Shown: positions 35,682 to 45,200, numbered from the stretch's first letter. The stretch: 64,000 nt of DNA from Hymenobacter nitidus (GCF_020447315.1 NZ_JAJADQ010000009.1:62001-126000); one strand, 5' to 3'. Numbers and translations are program-made. Notes: generated by a model from the sequence alone, not told the origin.

Positions 35682-35695
35682 CTAGAGCAAATCGA

Positions 35696-36394
35696 TTAAT
35701 AATCGACGCCTTCTTTCTTCTTGAACTCGCCCTGCTTGATCTGGTTAATCAGCTGCAGCCAGCTGAAGGGGTTCAGCAGCGGGTTGTTGGTTTGGGGTGT
35801 GGGCGCGGTGCCCATGCGGCGGGCCTGGTCGTATTCCTGGTTCTGCATGGTCTGGCGGTAGTTGCCCATGCTGGTTACCGGCGCGTTGTTGAAAATGCGG
35901 CGCAGCACCTGCTCGTTCAGGTTATCAGCCATGGCCGAGCCCCGCTCCTTGGGCAGCTTCAGGGCCAGGAAAGCGCGCTTGAACTCCTTTTCGGTGGCGT
36001 AGGGAAAGATGCGTACCTCGGGCAGAATCGTGGCGTCTTCCTTGAGCTGCACAATGACGGAGTAACTCTGGCGCTGATAGTCGGGCGGAATAACCACCGT
36101 TTGGTTGCGGTAGCCCAGGGAGCGAATCACGATACTGTCGCCGCTGAGTACCGGCAGGGAGAAGTAGCCGTAGGCATTGGTGGCCGTGCCGCGGCCGGCT
36201 TTAGGCACAAACACCGTGGCGCCGGGCACGCCCAGCAGCGAGTCGCCGGTGGCAATGATGCCGGTGAACTGCACCACGCGGCGCTGCCCCTGGGCCTGGG
36301 CCCGCGAGGGGCGCAGCCCCACCAGGGCCAGAACGACCAGCACCAGGACTAGCCACGAGAAAGGAATTCGAACACTACCAGTCATACAAGGCAT
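35696..36394 (-). CDS. CarboxypepD-reg-like domain protein
   Basis: A 232-residue exported protein with a signal segment ending near AQAQGQRR. Residues ~40-115 form a carboxypeptidase-regulatory-like beta-sandwich: FTGIIATGDSLLGVPGATVF and TNAYGYFSLPVLSGDSIVIR. This is the same module that starts TonB-dependent receptors, but there is no barrel here. The rest is polar with no known motif. It is probably an envelope protein linked to the membrane. The ATG at 36394 or the one 9 bases inside (36385) could be the start. Confidence 0.82.
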   Translation of the reverse strand: MPCMTGSVRIPFSWLVLVLVVLALVGLRPSRAQAQGQRRVVQFTGIIATGDSLLGVPGATVFVPKAGRGTATNAYGYFSLPVLSGDSIVIRSLGYRNQTVVIPPDYQRQSYSVIVQLKEDATILPEVRIFPYATEKEFKRAFLALKLPKERGSAMADNLNEQVLRRIFNNAPVTSMGNYRQTMQNQEYDQARRMGTAPTPQTNNPLLNPFSWLQLINQIKQGEFKKKEGVDY

Positions 36395-36418
36395 TACAGA
36401 CTACAATAATACGGCTCT

Positions 36419-36451
36419 TTGAGGGTGGAAGCCCGGGTTGGTGTAAATTTG
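36419..36451 (+). promoter_or_regulatory. Candidate promoter of the arsR-like gene
   Basis: TTG (36419-36421), 22 bases, then TAAATTTG (36444-36451) fits the Bacteroidota promoter pattern and ends 44 bases before the ATG. Confidence 0.45.
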
Positions 36452-36495
36452 TTACCAGTCCGGGCCGGGGGCCTGCTTCGCCTTTCAGACAAAAG

Positions 36496-36885
36496 ATGCG
36501 CCTAAAACACTTCAGCGTTGCATTTGGTCAACAACTATTCAAAGCTTTTGGCGACGACTCGCGCGTGCGCATCCTGCATTTGCTGTGGCGCAACCAGGAA
36601 ATGTGCATTTCCGACCTAGAACAGGTGCTCGACTTCACCCAAACCAAAACCTCGCGCCAGTTACTATATCTGAAAAATGCGGGGCTGGTGAGTTTTCGGC
36701 GCCTCGACAACTGGGCGTTCTACTTTCTAAAGGACGAAGCCACCGACTTGGTTCAGCAGCTGCTGGCCTTCATGGAGAAAGACCCCCAGCTGGTGCGCGA
36801 CCAGCAGATTTACCAGACGCTATGGTCGAACCGGGAGCTAGCCGCGTACAAGCTCCAAAACCGCCGCTGGCTGGGCATGCCCTAA
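36496..36885 (+). CDS. ArsR-family winged-helix transcription regulator
   Basis: A 129-residue DNA-binding protein. The HTH core is FKAFGDDSRVRILHLL, then EMCISDLEQVLDFTQTKTSR, with the wing at GLVSFRRLDNWAFYFL. This is the ArsR/SmtB arrangement. A single Cys sits in the position MCIS, where arsenic or metal sensors usually have a CxC pair, so the effector is unclear. The next gene (ferredoxin-like) starts 39 bases on and may be a target or partner. Confidence 0.88.
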   Translation: MRLKHFSVAFGQQLFKAFGDDSRVRILHLLWRNQEMCISDLEQVLDFTQTKTSRQLLYLKNAGLVSFRRLDNWAFYFLKDEATDLVQQLLAFMEKDPQLVRDQQIYQTLWSNRELAAYKLQNRRWLGMP

Positions 36886-36923
36886 CCCTGCCCGCCAGTG
36901 GCCCTTTCCCTAGCAGCTGCCCT

Positions 36924-37241
36924 ATGAATCTGGCGTATCACTTGTTTGTGTGCAACAACCAAAAAGACGAAATCGGCAAGGACGTGGCCCGCGCCCTGAA
37001 GATTGAAATCAAGAAGCAGGGGCTGAAAAGCCTGCTCATCGGCGGCACCAAGCGCAAAACCCGGGTGCAGACCTGCAACTGCCTGGATGTGTGCAAGCAC
37101 TGCAAGAAAGGCCCCGGCGCGGCCGTCATTATCTACCCCGAAGGCACGCTCTACGGCGACGTGAAGCCCAAGGACGCGGCCGACATCGTGCAGAATCATT
37201 TGGTCGACGGCCGGGTTGTCAAACGACTGCTGCTCGACTAG
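36924..37241 (+). CDS. Thioredoxin-like [2Fe-2S] ferredoxin
   Basis: A 105-residue redox protein of the (2Fe-2S) ferredoxin/thioredoxin-like group. Ligand pattern: YHLFVCNNQ near the start, then TCNCLDVCKHCKKGPGAAVI. The phrase YPEGTLYGDVKPKDAADIVQ is typical of the C-terminal half of these proteins. It would carry electrons in the cytoplasm; the partner is unknown. The stop is one base before the start of the next gene, so translation is probably coupled. Confidence 0.9.
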   Translation: MNLAYHLFVCNNQKDEIGKDVARALKIEIKKQGLKSLLIGGTKRKTRVQTCNCLDVCKHCKKGPGAAVIIYPEGTLYGDVKPKDAADIVQNHLVDGRVVKRLLLD

Positions 37242-37242
37242 G

Positions 37243-37929
37243 ATGTATTACCTCGCCGGCCATTACCTGGTCATTCCCAAGCGTGAGCGGGGAGTTGTCA
37301 ATAGCCATGCCTTCGTCAACCGAACATGGTCGGTCAGCACTTACATCAGCCACGTGTATCCCAGCATCTGGGGTTTCAAATGGGACTATAGCAAACGGGA
37401 CGTCCCCAAATCATTTACTCCCACGCCGACGGAGTTGGCCAGCCTGCACACCTGGATTGAAGCCGAGTTCGAGCAGGGCAACTACGGTTGGCCGGGCTTT
37501 TTTCTCAGTCAGGAAAAGGCCTGTGAATTCAAAAACCGATTCTTAACGACATTGCCGGAAGTAAAGCTGCTGGGCATATTTCTTCACGAAGAGCATCATG
37601 CTGCCGCTTTAGCGCAGCTTCAACCCAATGATGGTACCGAGTGGACCGATCTGCGCGTCTTACTAGGTCAGCGGGTACCGGAACCCAGTACGGGGGAGGA
37701 AATTGGCTTTGATTTGTTAGGACTACTGGACTTTGGTGGGTACGAGCCATTCTCATACTACATCCTGGAGGCCGAATACCAGCATACTTTTGGCATCAAG
37801 CTAAATGCGTACGGCTTATTCACCACTGCCGCAGATTGCCAGCGGGTAGCTGCCCACACTGATGCTATTGCCGGCGAACCGGCTGTTTGGCTGCCTTTTA
37901 AGGTCAAGCGGTTCGCCTGTCACTCCTGA
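37243..37929 (+). CDS. Hypothetical protein
   Basis: A 228-residue cytoplasmic-looking protein that begins one base after the ferredoxin stop. No known domain is recognised. It has many aromatic residues and a pattern IFLHEEHHAAALAQLQ in the middle. The combination of an acidic, aromatic-rich domain with a single unlinked gene is seen among SMI1-like immunity or other uncharacterised proteins, but I see no diagnostic motif. Codon use is less GC-rich than its neighbours. Confidence 0.65.
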   Translation: MYYLAGHYLVIPKRERGVVNSHAFVNRTWSVSTYISHVYPSIWGFKWDYSKRDVPKSFTPTPTELASLHTWIEAEFEQGNYGWPGFFLSQEKACEFKNRFLTTLPEVKLLGIFLHEEHHAAALAQLQPNDGTEWTDLRVLLGQRVPEPSTGEEIGFDLLGLLDFGGYEPFSYYILEAEYQHTFGIKLNAYGLFTTAADCQRVAAHTDAIAGEPAVWLPFKVKRFACHS

Positions 37930-37943
37930 GCTTTTCCCTGAAT

Positions 37944-38642
37944 ATGAAATCCTACCGCCACCTCTTCTTCGACCTCGACCATACGCTCTGGGACTTCGAG
38001 AAGAATGCCGACGAAACCCTGCGCACCCTGTTTGTGCAGCACGAGCTAGGCCGCTTCGGCACCTTCACCGTCGACGAGTTCATCGACCGGTACCGCGACG
38101 TAAATCACGCCCTGTGGCGCATGTACCAGAACAATAAGATTAGTCAGCAGCAGCTGCGCAGCATCCGGTTTGTGCGCACCCTGGCCAAGCTCGGGGTAGA
38201 TGAGGCCGATGTGCCCTTCAACATCTCCCAGCAGTTCACCGACCTGCTGCCCCAGAAGTCGGCCGTGTTTCCCTTCACCCACGAGGTGCTCGACTACCTG
38301 CAGGCCAAGCAATACACCTTGCACCTGATTACCAACGGCTTCAGGGACATTCAGCACATCAAGCTTACGTCCTCGAACCTGACGGATTACTTCCAGGAAG
38401 TCATTACCTCCGAGTGCAGCGGTTACCTCAAGCCCGACGCGCGCATGTTCCGCCACGCCCTGGAGCGCACCGGTGCCACCGCCGCCGAAAGCCTGATGAT
38501 AGGCGACAACCTGGAGTGCGACGTACTGGGGGCCTACAATGCCGGCATCGACCAGGTGTATTTCAACCCCGACAAGCGGCGCCACTTTGCCAGCATTACC
38601 TACGAAATCAGCTGCCTGAGCGAGTTGCGCGAGATTCTGTAG
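37944..38642 (+). CDS. yjjG: YjjG-family noncanonical pyrimidine nucleotidase
   Basis: A 232-residue HAD-superfamily phosphatase that hydrolyses nucleoside monophosphates, notably modified pyrimidines. Motif I is FFDLDHTLWDF (residues 8-18, nucleophile and acid Asp). Motif II is HLITNGFRDIQ. Lys is in SGYLKPDARMF, and motif IV is MIGDNLECDVLGAYNAGID. The sequence matches YjjG throughout, including the DLDHTLWDFE start. It removes non-canonical nucleotides from the pool. Confidence 0.92.
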   Translation: MKSYRHLFFDLDHTLWDFEKNADETLRTLFVQHELGRFGTFTVDEFIDRYRDVNHALWRMYQNNKISQQQLRSIRFVRTLAKLGVDEADVPFNISQQFTDLLPQKSAVFPFTHEVLDYLQAKQYTLHLITNGFRDIQHIKLTSSNLTDYFQEVITSECSGYLKPDARMFRHALERTGATAAESLMIGDNLECDVLGAYNAGIDQVYFNPDKRRHFASITYEISCLSELREIL

Positions 38643-38696
38643 GCAGGCAAGCAGCCAGTTGCGGCCTGGCGCCCACGCCCGGCCCGGCGGGCCCTA

Positions 38697-39905
38697 TCAG
38701 AGCAGGAACTGGTCCCAGCGCAGTTCCTCTTCGCTGATGGCGGAAAGAACCACCAGCGCTACCCCAACGAGGCCTTGCTGCACGTCGGCTTCGCGGTGCC
38801 GATAAAAGTCGTTTTGCAGCTCGTGGCCCAGCCAGCTGCGCATCTGGGCCAGCCAGAAGGCGTAGCCTTTGTGGTACGCCGCATGCCCACTGATCTGGTA
38901 GAGCTTGCGGTACAGGTACGCTACGCCCGCCGCCCCCGAGCCAAACCGGGAGTTGGTAACGGCCGTGGCGCGCACATCCGTGCGCAGCAAGGTATTGAGG
39001 CCCACCAGCTCGGCCAACTGCAGCAACTCAGGGTCCTGCAGCAGCTCGTTGCCCCGGTAGAGCAGCAGGGCCTGGGCCATGTCGCCACGGCTCCAGCTGA
39101 GCTCATTATCAAAAGTAGCTTCCTGCTGCGAACCAGCTACCTGTCCGGGAAAAATAGAGAATTTCTGCTCTGAGAAGTCGACTTCCCGCTTGGTCGAAAG
39201 AATATAGAGTATTCCCTGGCGCACAAGCTCCTTGATGCCGGCCAGCCGCGCGTCCGCCTGGTAGAGCTGCATCAGGAGCAGCAGCTCCCCGGCCAGACCA
39301 TCGGCCAAACCCAGTTGGGTGGTTTGCTCTGACGAACCGGCGTCAGCTTCGGTATGCAGAAAAGGAAACCAGAAGGCACTTTGTGGCTGCCCGACCAAGG
39401 CCGCCAACAAGTCGGTTATCTGCTCCCGGTAAGCCGAAACCAGCTGACCAGGGCGGCGCAGGTAGAAATAGCGCACGATGCGCAGGAACTTCGGGCGTCC
39501 CTCGGCCTGCGCCAATCGGTGCAGCTGGCGGGCTTCCGTCAGCAGCTCAGCGTCGAGCGGGGCCAGGGCCTCGGCGGTGCTGGCCGGTGCCTGGGGCGCT
39601 TGCTCCAGTTCGGCGTGCAGCCAGGCCAGGGCCACTGCCTGATCGAGCAGCAGCCGTGACCACACCGAGCGGGCCGTATCGGTCAGCCGCTGCAGTAGCT
39701 GCTGCTGCAGCTCACGGCTCCGGACTAGGTCTGGCTCCCGGCCGAAGGTTTTGTACACATTATAGTAGTAGATGGCGTAGCCCAGCAAATCGGCTACGGT
39801 GCCGGCCTCGATGCTTTTGGAGACAATAACGTGGTGAATATTGCTCCAGCTGGCGACAAGGCTGTCCTTATCCTTATAGAATGATGATAGATAAGGCTGC
39901 ACCAT
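38697..39905 (-). CDS. LanC-like lanthionine cyclase homologue lacking zinc ligands
   Basis: A 402-residue protein with the alpha/alpha-toroid repeat motifs of LanC: LGLADGLAG (198-206), SWSRGD (270-275), RFGSGAAG (320-327) and QQGLVGVAL (376-384). In NisC the second motif carries a zinc Cys (WCYG) and the third a zinc Cys-His pair (CHG). Here the aligned residues are Ser, Gly and Ser, and the protein contains no cysteine at all. It keeps the fold motifs but not the metal site, so it may not cyclise in the normal way. I use the ATG at 39905; a TTG at 39929 is the only upstream alternative. It is read from the precursor peptide gene (40098-40274) across a strong hairpin. Confidence 0.85.
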   Translation of the reverse strand: MVQPYLSSFYKDKDSLVASWSNIHHVIVSKSIEAGTVADLLGYAIYYYNVYKTFGREPDLVRSRELQQQLLQRLTDTARSVWSRLLLDQAVALAWLHAELEQAPQAPASTAEALAPLDAELLTEARQLHRLAQAEGRPKFLRIVRYFYLRRPGQLVSAYREQITDLLAALVGQPQSAFWFPFLHTEADAGSSEQTTQLGLADGLAGELLLLMQLYQADARLAGIKELVRQGILYILSTKREVDFSEQKFSIFPGQVAGSQQEATFDNELSWSRGDMAQALLLYRGNELLQDPELLQLAELVGLNTLLRTDVRATAVTNSRFGSGAAGVAYLYRKLYQISGHAAYHKGYAFWLAQMRSWLGHELQNDFYRHREADVQQGLVGVALVVLSAISEEELRWDQFLL

Positions 39906-39995
39906 TGTACTGTTCCGAAAGGAGCACAACAGTCAAGCTTGGCTTTACTACTTCACTCCGAAATAAAGGTATTGTTACGCGTTGTTATCTGCTCA

Positions 39996-40034
39996 CGAAA
40001 CAGTCCTTGCGCCGGCGCACAAGGACTGTTTTCG
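39996..40034 (-). terminator. Strong hairpin between precursor gene and lanC
   Basis: CGAAAACAGTCCTTG-(TGCGCCGGCG)-CAAGGACTGTTTCG on the minus strand, a ~14-bp stem with a GC-rich loop, 64 bases past the precursor stop and 91 before lanC. Only a few T residues follow on the minus strand, so it is best read as a partial terminator that lets some transcripts reach lanC. On the plus strand it also has a short T run. Confidence 0.65.
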
Positions 40035-40097
40035 TCACCCTGCCCCAGCCACCAGCCATTTGCTGTGTTTGGGTTCAGCAGTACGGAATGAGCAATC

Positions 40098-40274
40098 CTA
40101 GTACCCCATGAAGGAAGTATCGATGTGAGTTGCCACCGTTTTCACCGTCCAGCAATCTATAGAGGAGGTATCATCACCATTGGCAAACTGGACCTGGCCA
40201 GCAACTTGCTTATTGAACACAGTGATGGTGGTCTTTTTAAAATTGAATTTGGCGGTGGTGTCGATATTTTTCAT
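40098..40274 (-). CDS. Candidate class I lanthipeptide precursor peptide, 58 residues
   Basis: Minus-strand ATG at 40274, stop TAG at 40098-40100. The N-terminal part MKNIDTTAKFNFKKTTITVF matches the leader pattern of Bacteroidota class I lanthipeptides (K-(L/F)-x-(F/L)-x-K-x-T-I). The C-terminal ~25 residues (from DDTSSIDCWTVKTVATHIDT) carry four Thr and two Ser beyond the DDTSS cluster, and a single Cys at residue 41. LanB would dehydrate the Ser and Thr; one thioether ring at most could form with the one Cys. A clear promoter lies 64 bases upstream, and lanC follows in the same direction. No GG cleavage site is evident. The leader boundary near residues 26-33 is inferred. The plus-strand frame over this stretch is its shadow. 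Confidence 0.8.
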   Translation of the reverse strand: MKNIDTTAKFNFKKTTITVFNKQVAGQVQFANGDDTSSIDCWTVKTVATHIDTSFMGY

Positions 40275-40337
40275 ACGCGGATTAGAAATTATGTGGTTGA
40301 TTATGAATTGGTTGAAGCGATGTGCTTAAGAGTGAAA

Positions 40338-40365
40338 CAAACCTACGAATAGGGTTTCAAAACAA
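40338..40365 (-). promoter_or_regulatory. Promoter of the lanthipeptide precursor gene
   Basis: On the minus strand TTG (40365-40363), 17 bases, then TAGGTTTG (40345-40338), an exact match to the Bacteroidota consensus TTG-N17..22-TAnnTTTG. It would give a leader of ~55-60 bases before the ATG at 40274. Confidence 0.7.
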
Positions 40366-40497
40366 ATAGAATATTACACCAATCCACGATTTATATACAC
40401 CAACCCTGAATTTTCGCGGTACCTTCCGGCCCTGTCTCAGTAGCTGTTTCCTTAAGCACCGACTAACTTAACACCTGACAGCTAATAACGAAGTCGT

Positions 40498-41556
40498 ATG
40501 TCCTTTCGTCTTGCCGGCGCCAAGTCCATTGTAACTCACCTGCTCATTTGGCTGGGCTACATTTTGTATGAGACTGCCTTTGTTTTTATCATGAGTGATT
40601 CTGATATAAGCAACTCAGGCATAAACGTCATCGAAACCGGAATACTGTTTCTCTTCTTTGCGTTTCTGTTCTATGTCAACAGCTTAGTGCTATTGCCGCG
40701 CTATTTTGCCAAGCGGGCCTATCTGGAGTATATACTTCTGCTGCTGCTGCTTTTTACCGTTTACGCCCTGCTACGTTACTGCACCATTGTATATATCCTG
40801 CCGTGGAGTACGGGAGCTATGGTCAACCCTTACACTACTCAACCGCATTTTTGGGCCATTGCTCTCTACCGGGGTATCTATTTCATCCTACTCAGCTTTG
40901 GCTACTGGTTTTCGCGGAACGCTATTCAGCTCGAAAAGCAGAAGCGCGCCCAGGAGCAGGAGCTGCGCACGGCCGAGCGCAGCCTGATGGAAGCCAACCT
41001 AGCTTTCCTGAAAAGCCAGATCAACCCGCACTTTCTCTTCAATGCCCTAAACTTCCTCTACGCCCAGGCCTACCCGCATTCGGAAAGCACGGCCAAGGGC
41101 ATCCTGCTGCTGTCAGATATTATGCGCTACGCCCTCAAGGACGATGACAACAATGGCAAGGTGATGCTGGAAAAAGAGATTCAGCATATACATAACTATA
41201 TCGCAATAAACCAGTTAAGATTCAGTAATAAGCTGCAGATTCAGTTCCAGATCATCGGCAACCTCCAGTTCCTGATGATTCTGCCGCTGGTGCTTATCAC
41301 CTTCGTGGAAAACTGTTTTAAGCACGGCGAGCTGCACGATCCGGAAAATCCCTTGGTCATTCAGATCCGGACGGAAAACAACCGCCTGTTTTTTCAGACG
41401 CGCAACAAGAAGCGGAACGGCCCCAAGGAGAAGACCACCGGAATCGGACTTGTAAATACTCAGAAAAGATTGGACCTTGTTTACCCCGACCGCTACACGC
41501 TGGTCGTAACCAACGAGCCCGATTACTACACCTGCCAACTCACCCTAGACCTCTAA
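40498..41556 (+). CDS. LytS-type sensor histidine kinase
   Basis: A 352-residue membrane kinase with four hydrophobic segments in the first ~140 residues and no large sensor domain. It has a helical linker and the His_kinase domain of the LytS/YehU group: phosphoacceptor His178 in SQINPHFLFNALNFLY, the N box LITFVENCFKHG and the G box TGIGLVNTQKRLDL. It is followed after 4 bases by its response regulator, so the two form an operon. Divergent to the lanthipeptide precursor gene, it is the likely regulator of that peptide cluster. Confidence 0.92.
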   Translation: MSFRLAGAKSIVTHLLIWLGYILYETAFVFIMSDSDISNSGINVIETGILFLFFAFLFYVNSLVLLPRYFAKRAYLEYILLLLLLFTVYALLRYCTIVYILPWSTGAMVNPYTTQPHFWAIALYRGIYFILLSFGYWFSRNAIQLEKQKRAQEQELRTAERSLMEANLAFLKSQINPHFLFNALNFLYAQAYPHSESTAKGILLLSDIMRYALKDDDNNGKVMLEKEIQHIHNYIAINQLRFSNKLQIQFQIIGNLQFLMILPLVLITFVENCFKHGELHDPENPLVIQIRTENNRLFFQTRNKKRNGPKEKTTGIGLVNTQKRLDLVYPDRYTLVVTNEPDYYTCQLTLDL

Positions 41557-41560
41557 CCTG

Positions 41561-42292
41561 ATGATTTCCTGCCTGATAGTAGATGACGAACAAGGTGCCA
41601 TTGACATCCTGAAGACGTTCATCGACAAGACTCCCTTCCTGACGCTGGCGGGCAGCACCAGCAATCCGCTGGAAGCCTTGGGTATGGTGCAGGCACAACC
41701 CATCGACCTGATCTTTCTGGACATTCACATGCCCCAGATTTCCGGCCTCGACTTCATGCGGCTGCTCGACGGTAAAAGCCGGGTAATCCTGACGACGGCC
41801 TACAGCGAGTTTGCCGTGGATGGCTTCGAGCTGAACGCCCTCGACTACCTTCTGAAGCCCATATCGTTCGAGCGGTTTCTGAAAGCGGCCCAAAAAGCGC
41901 TGAATACCTCGATGGATACTACGGCCCGCTGGCAGCCCGCCGAAAAGGAGGACGACTACATCTTCGTCAAGACCGAAAGCAAGGGCAAGATGACTAAGGT
42001 CAACTTCGACGAAATCGTGTTTGTGGAGGGTATGAAGAACTACGTCTCTATCTACACTGGCGAAGACCGCATCATTACGCTGCTCAACATGAAGGACCTG
42101 GAAGACCGGCTGCCGCCCAAAAATTTCATGCGGGTTCACAAGTCCTACCTCGTATCCCTGAACAAAATCAAGGCCCTCGACGGCAACCAGATTCTGTTCA
42201 AGGATATGAAGGCCTACGTGCCGTTGGGCGAAACTTACCGCACGGCCTTTTTCGAGGCCCTGCAGGAAAAAGTAATGGGCGGCCGCAAGTAG
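41561..42292 (+). CDS. LytTR-family response regulator
   Basis: A 243-residue transcription factor. The receiver domain has VDDE at residues 7-10 (Asp8 and Asp9 of the acidic pocket), phospho-acceptor Asp54 in IFLDIHMP and a conserved Lys in YLLKPISF. The C-terminal LytTR DNA-binding domain includes KNYVSIYTGEDRIITLLNMK and FMRVHKSYLVSLNKI. It is the partner of the kinase just upstream. Its stop is 4 bases from the stop of the convergent lanB gene with no terminator between them, so the transcripts may overlap. Confidence 0.94.
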   Translation: MISCLIVDDEQGAIDILKTFIDKTPFLTLAGSTSNPLEALGMVQAQPIDLIFLDIHMPQISGLDFMRLLDGKSRVILTTAYSEFAVDGFELNALDYLLKPISFERFLKAAQKALNTSMDTTARWQPAEKEDDYIFVKTESKGKMTKVNFDEIVFVEGMKNYVSIYTGEDRIITLLNMKDLEDRLPPKNFMRVHKSYLVSLNKIKALDGNQILFKDMKAYVPLGETYRTAFFEALQEKVMGGRK

Positions 42293-42296
42293 CGCC

Positions 42297-45200
42297 CTAC
42301 CCCACTTTCTGCATGGCCTGCTGCGACTGGTACTGCCGGTGCAGGAAGTCGTAGAGCACCATTTCGTGCAGGCGGGCATCCACCGGAATCAGCCGGTTGA
42401 CCAGCATATGGATGTAGCTGCCCAGCAGGCTGCTCTTGTCAACATCCAGCTGGCCCTGCCGCTCTACTGCTTTGATTTGCTGGGCAATACGGCGAACCCG
42501 CTGATTTTCCTGCCCCGTCAAGTCGCCCCCGTGCAGGGTGCGCTGAATGGTCGAGCGGAAGCTGCGGTATTTGGCATCAAGCTGCAATTTCAGGTTCTTA
42601 TCCATACCGAACTCCTGGGCGAAGCTTTCCTTGAGCTGCTGCAGCAGGGCCAGCTTCTGGGGCAGGGTGCAGTCGAAGGCTTCGAGCAGGGCATCTATCT
42701 GCCGGAGCCCCCAGATCCAGGCCGTAGCGCTGTCGTCGTCGCCGGTTTCGTGCATCATGGCCAATACGGCCCGGCTATCCTCGAAAAACCAGGATTCAGA
42801 CAGCTCCATCGTGTGCTGCCCGTAGCGCTCCAGCTCGCGCCGGTACGTGTCGATCTGGGTTTTCCAGATGTAGCCATTATTGGTATAGGGCTGCACGAAG
42901 GTGTTGACCAGGTACACAATTTCACCGATGTGCTTCACGTCGGGCAGGTGCAGGCGCAGGCGGATGTGGTTGTCGGGGTCGCTGTAGCGGATGAAAAACC
43001 ACTTATCAATCAGCTCCTGCCCGAGCAGCTCCTCGGTCAGGGGCCGGATAACTTCAGTCAGAACCCGGTCGGCCACTTTCTGCCCGCAGTAGAATTTGTA
43101 GTAGAGCCACTCCGAACCCAGCGAGAATTCACGCACGATACCGGGCTGGGCGCCCACGTCCGTTTTGCCCAGGCTGGTATAGCAGGGGGCCGTGCGCACG
43201 AGCAGGGCCACCAGCTGGTGGGCAAAAACGTGCCCGTCGGCATCACGCACGGGGTTGGTGTGGGTAGCCAGCAGGAACTCGCGGAGCTTGATGGTCGACC
43301 GGCGCCGGATGGCATCCAGCCATACCTGCACCGTCGTGGCGTTTTCGGCGTCTACCAGCAGCTCATTGTCGCCGTCGGCCAGGGTGAAGAGGCGCGGCAC
43401 TTGCCAGCGGCGCCGAAACTCCTCGAAGCGCGTAGCAACGTCGGCAGCGGAGGCGGCCAGCAGCTCTTTCAGCTCGGCTTTGTCGAACTGCCAGGAAGCG
43501 GCCTGCAGCACCACGTTCTGAAACGTGAGGCGGGGCAAAAACCGGGCGTAGAGCGAAACCGAGGTCCAGGAAAAGCCCAGATTCGGCTGCAGGCCCTGGG
43601 TTTGCAAGTCGCACAGAAACTCGTAGACCGGCAGCGCGTGGTTGCTGTAGTTGTGGGCAGTGCTCAGGCGGGGCACGATAATCTGGTTGGTGAGGCTGGA
43701 GCGCAGCACCAGCTGGCGGCCCTGCATCGACAGCACCAGATCCTGCAGCCGAATCTGGCCCTCGACTGGCGCGCCCGACTGGGCCAGGTACGGTATTTCC
43801 ATCTCCCGGAAAGCGGGCCGCAGTAGGATGTTGCCCACGCGGCTGACCGGCAGGTGGCAGATTTCGGCAAACTTCACGGCCGGGTTCTGCTGCTGCTCCT
43901 GGGTGGTTACCTGCCGAATTACCCGCTCAATATCGGCATCGGCGTGGGCAAACCGCCCCAGCAGGTTGACGGCGCTGGAGCCGCCGATGCCTTCGAGCAG
44001 AATCTGGCCCTCATCCAGCATACGGAACAGGATGGACAGGGAAGGCGGCAGCGGGTTGGTGAAGGGCACGAAATGGCGCACCTCGTCTTTGGTAATACTC
44101 ACGCTGTACTGGCCATTGCGGTCCGCCTCACGCAGCTTGTGGTACATAAAAAGCTGCACCTCGTTTTGCCGCAGGGCCCGGCCCGAACCGCCTTGGGCGG
44201 CCAGGGCCAGGTCGTGTACGAGCGGCGAATAGCTGCTCTTGCCAAAATCGGAGTAGCGCAGCCCGCTTTCGTTGTCCAGGGCTTCGAGCAGGGGCACGGC
44301 CTGCCCCTCGTAGCGAGCCTGAAACCGGTCTTTGAAGCTCTCCAGGCGCTCATTGCGGTGGGGCGTGGTAAGGTAGCGCAGCACGTCCATGGCTTGTAGC
44401 AACTGCTCCTGCACGTCCCGGCCCAGGGTAGAAGTGCCCTCGACCCCGCGGATAGAGTCCGTCTGAAACAGCTTATTTTTCTGGATCGGAATACCCAGCG
44501 GCTCCAGTACCCGCACAATATCCTGGTAGGCCTGGGCGGGATTCACCAGGTTGCGGTCCAGCGTATCCAGCTGCGTAGCTACCTGCCGCAGCACGTGTTG
44601 CAGAACCTGAATGGAGGGCTCCGGCGCGGTGTCATTCATGCGCCCGAGCACGGCCTGAATATGGTGGTAAAACTCGGGGCCCGTAACGGTCGGCTCTAGC
44701 TCACTGATGAGCACCTGGGCCCGAATCAGCTCGTCGACGTACGCCAGAGCTTCGCTCAATTCGTCTTCCCCGGCCAGCAAACCCGCTATTTCCAGGCGGG
44801 TGAGGCCACTGCGGCTGGCCTCAATGACGTGCTGCATGTAGGGCGAGGCCGCCGCCGAGCTGATCTGGTGCACGCGCTCCTCGTTCTGGTAGTGGTACTC
44901 GATGTAGCGGATTTCCTCCCCAATCTGGTACAGGCTGGTATTGGGAAAATAGCGGATCCGCTGTTTGACGGCCTCTATTTCCGAGAGCTGATAGGCCAGC
45001 GCGCACAGGTAGTGCATATCCAGGCGGGTGTGGCGGGTATTGTCGGCCGGCGCCAGGGTAATGCGGCTTTCCTCGCCCCAGCTCACCACCGAGCAGCCGG
45101 CAAACAGACCAAAGGGCGTGCAGCGGCTCGTCATGCGGGCGTAGTAGCGCGCCAGAGTGCCTTGCAGCTTCTCTATTTTCTTGGGGTCGGTCAGTTCGCC

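Noticed and set aside
40125..40352. 75-residue plus-strand open frame between lanC and the kinase gene
   Set aside because: It has only a GTG start. The opposite strand carries the precursor peptide with ATG, leader motif, promoter and direction into lanC, so this frame is its shadow.
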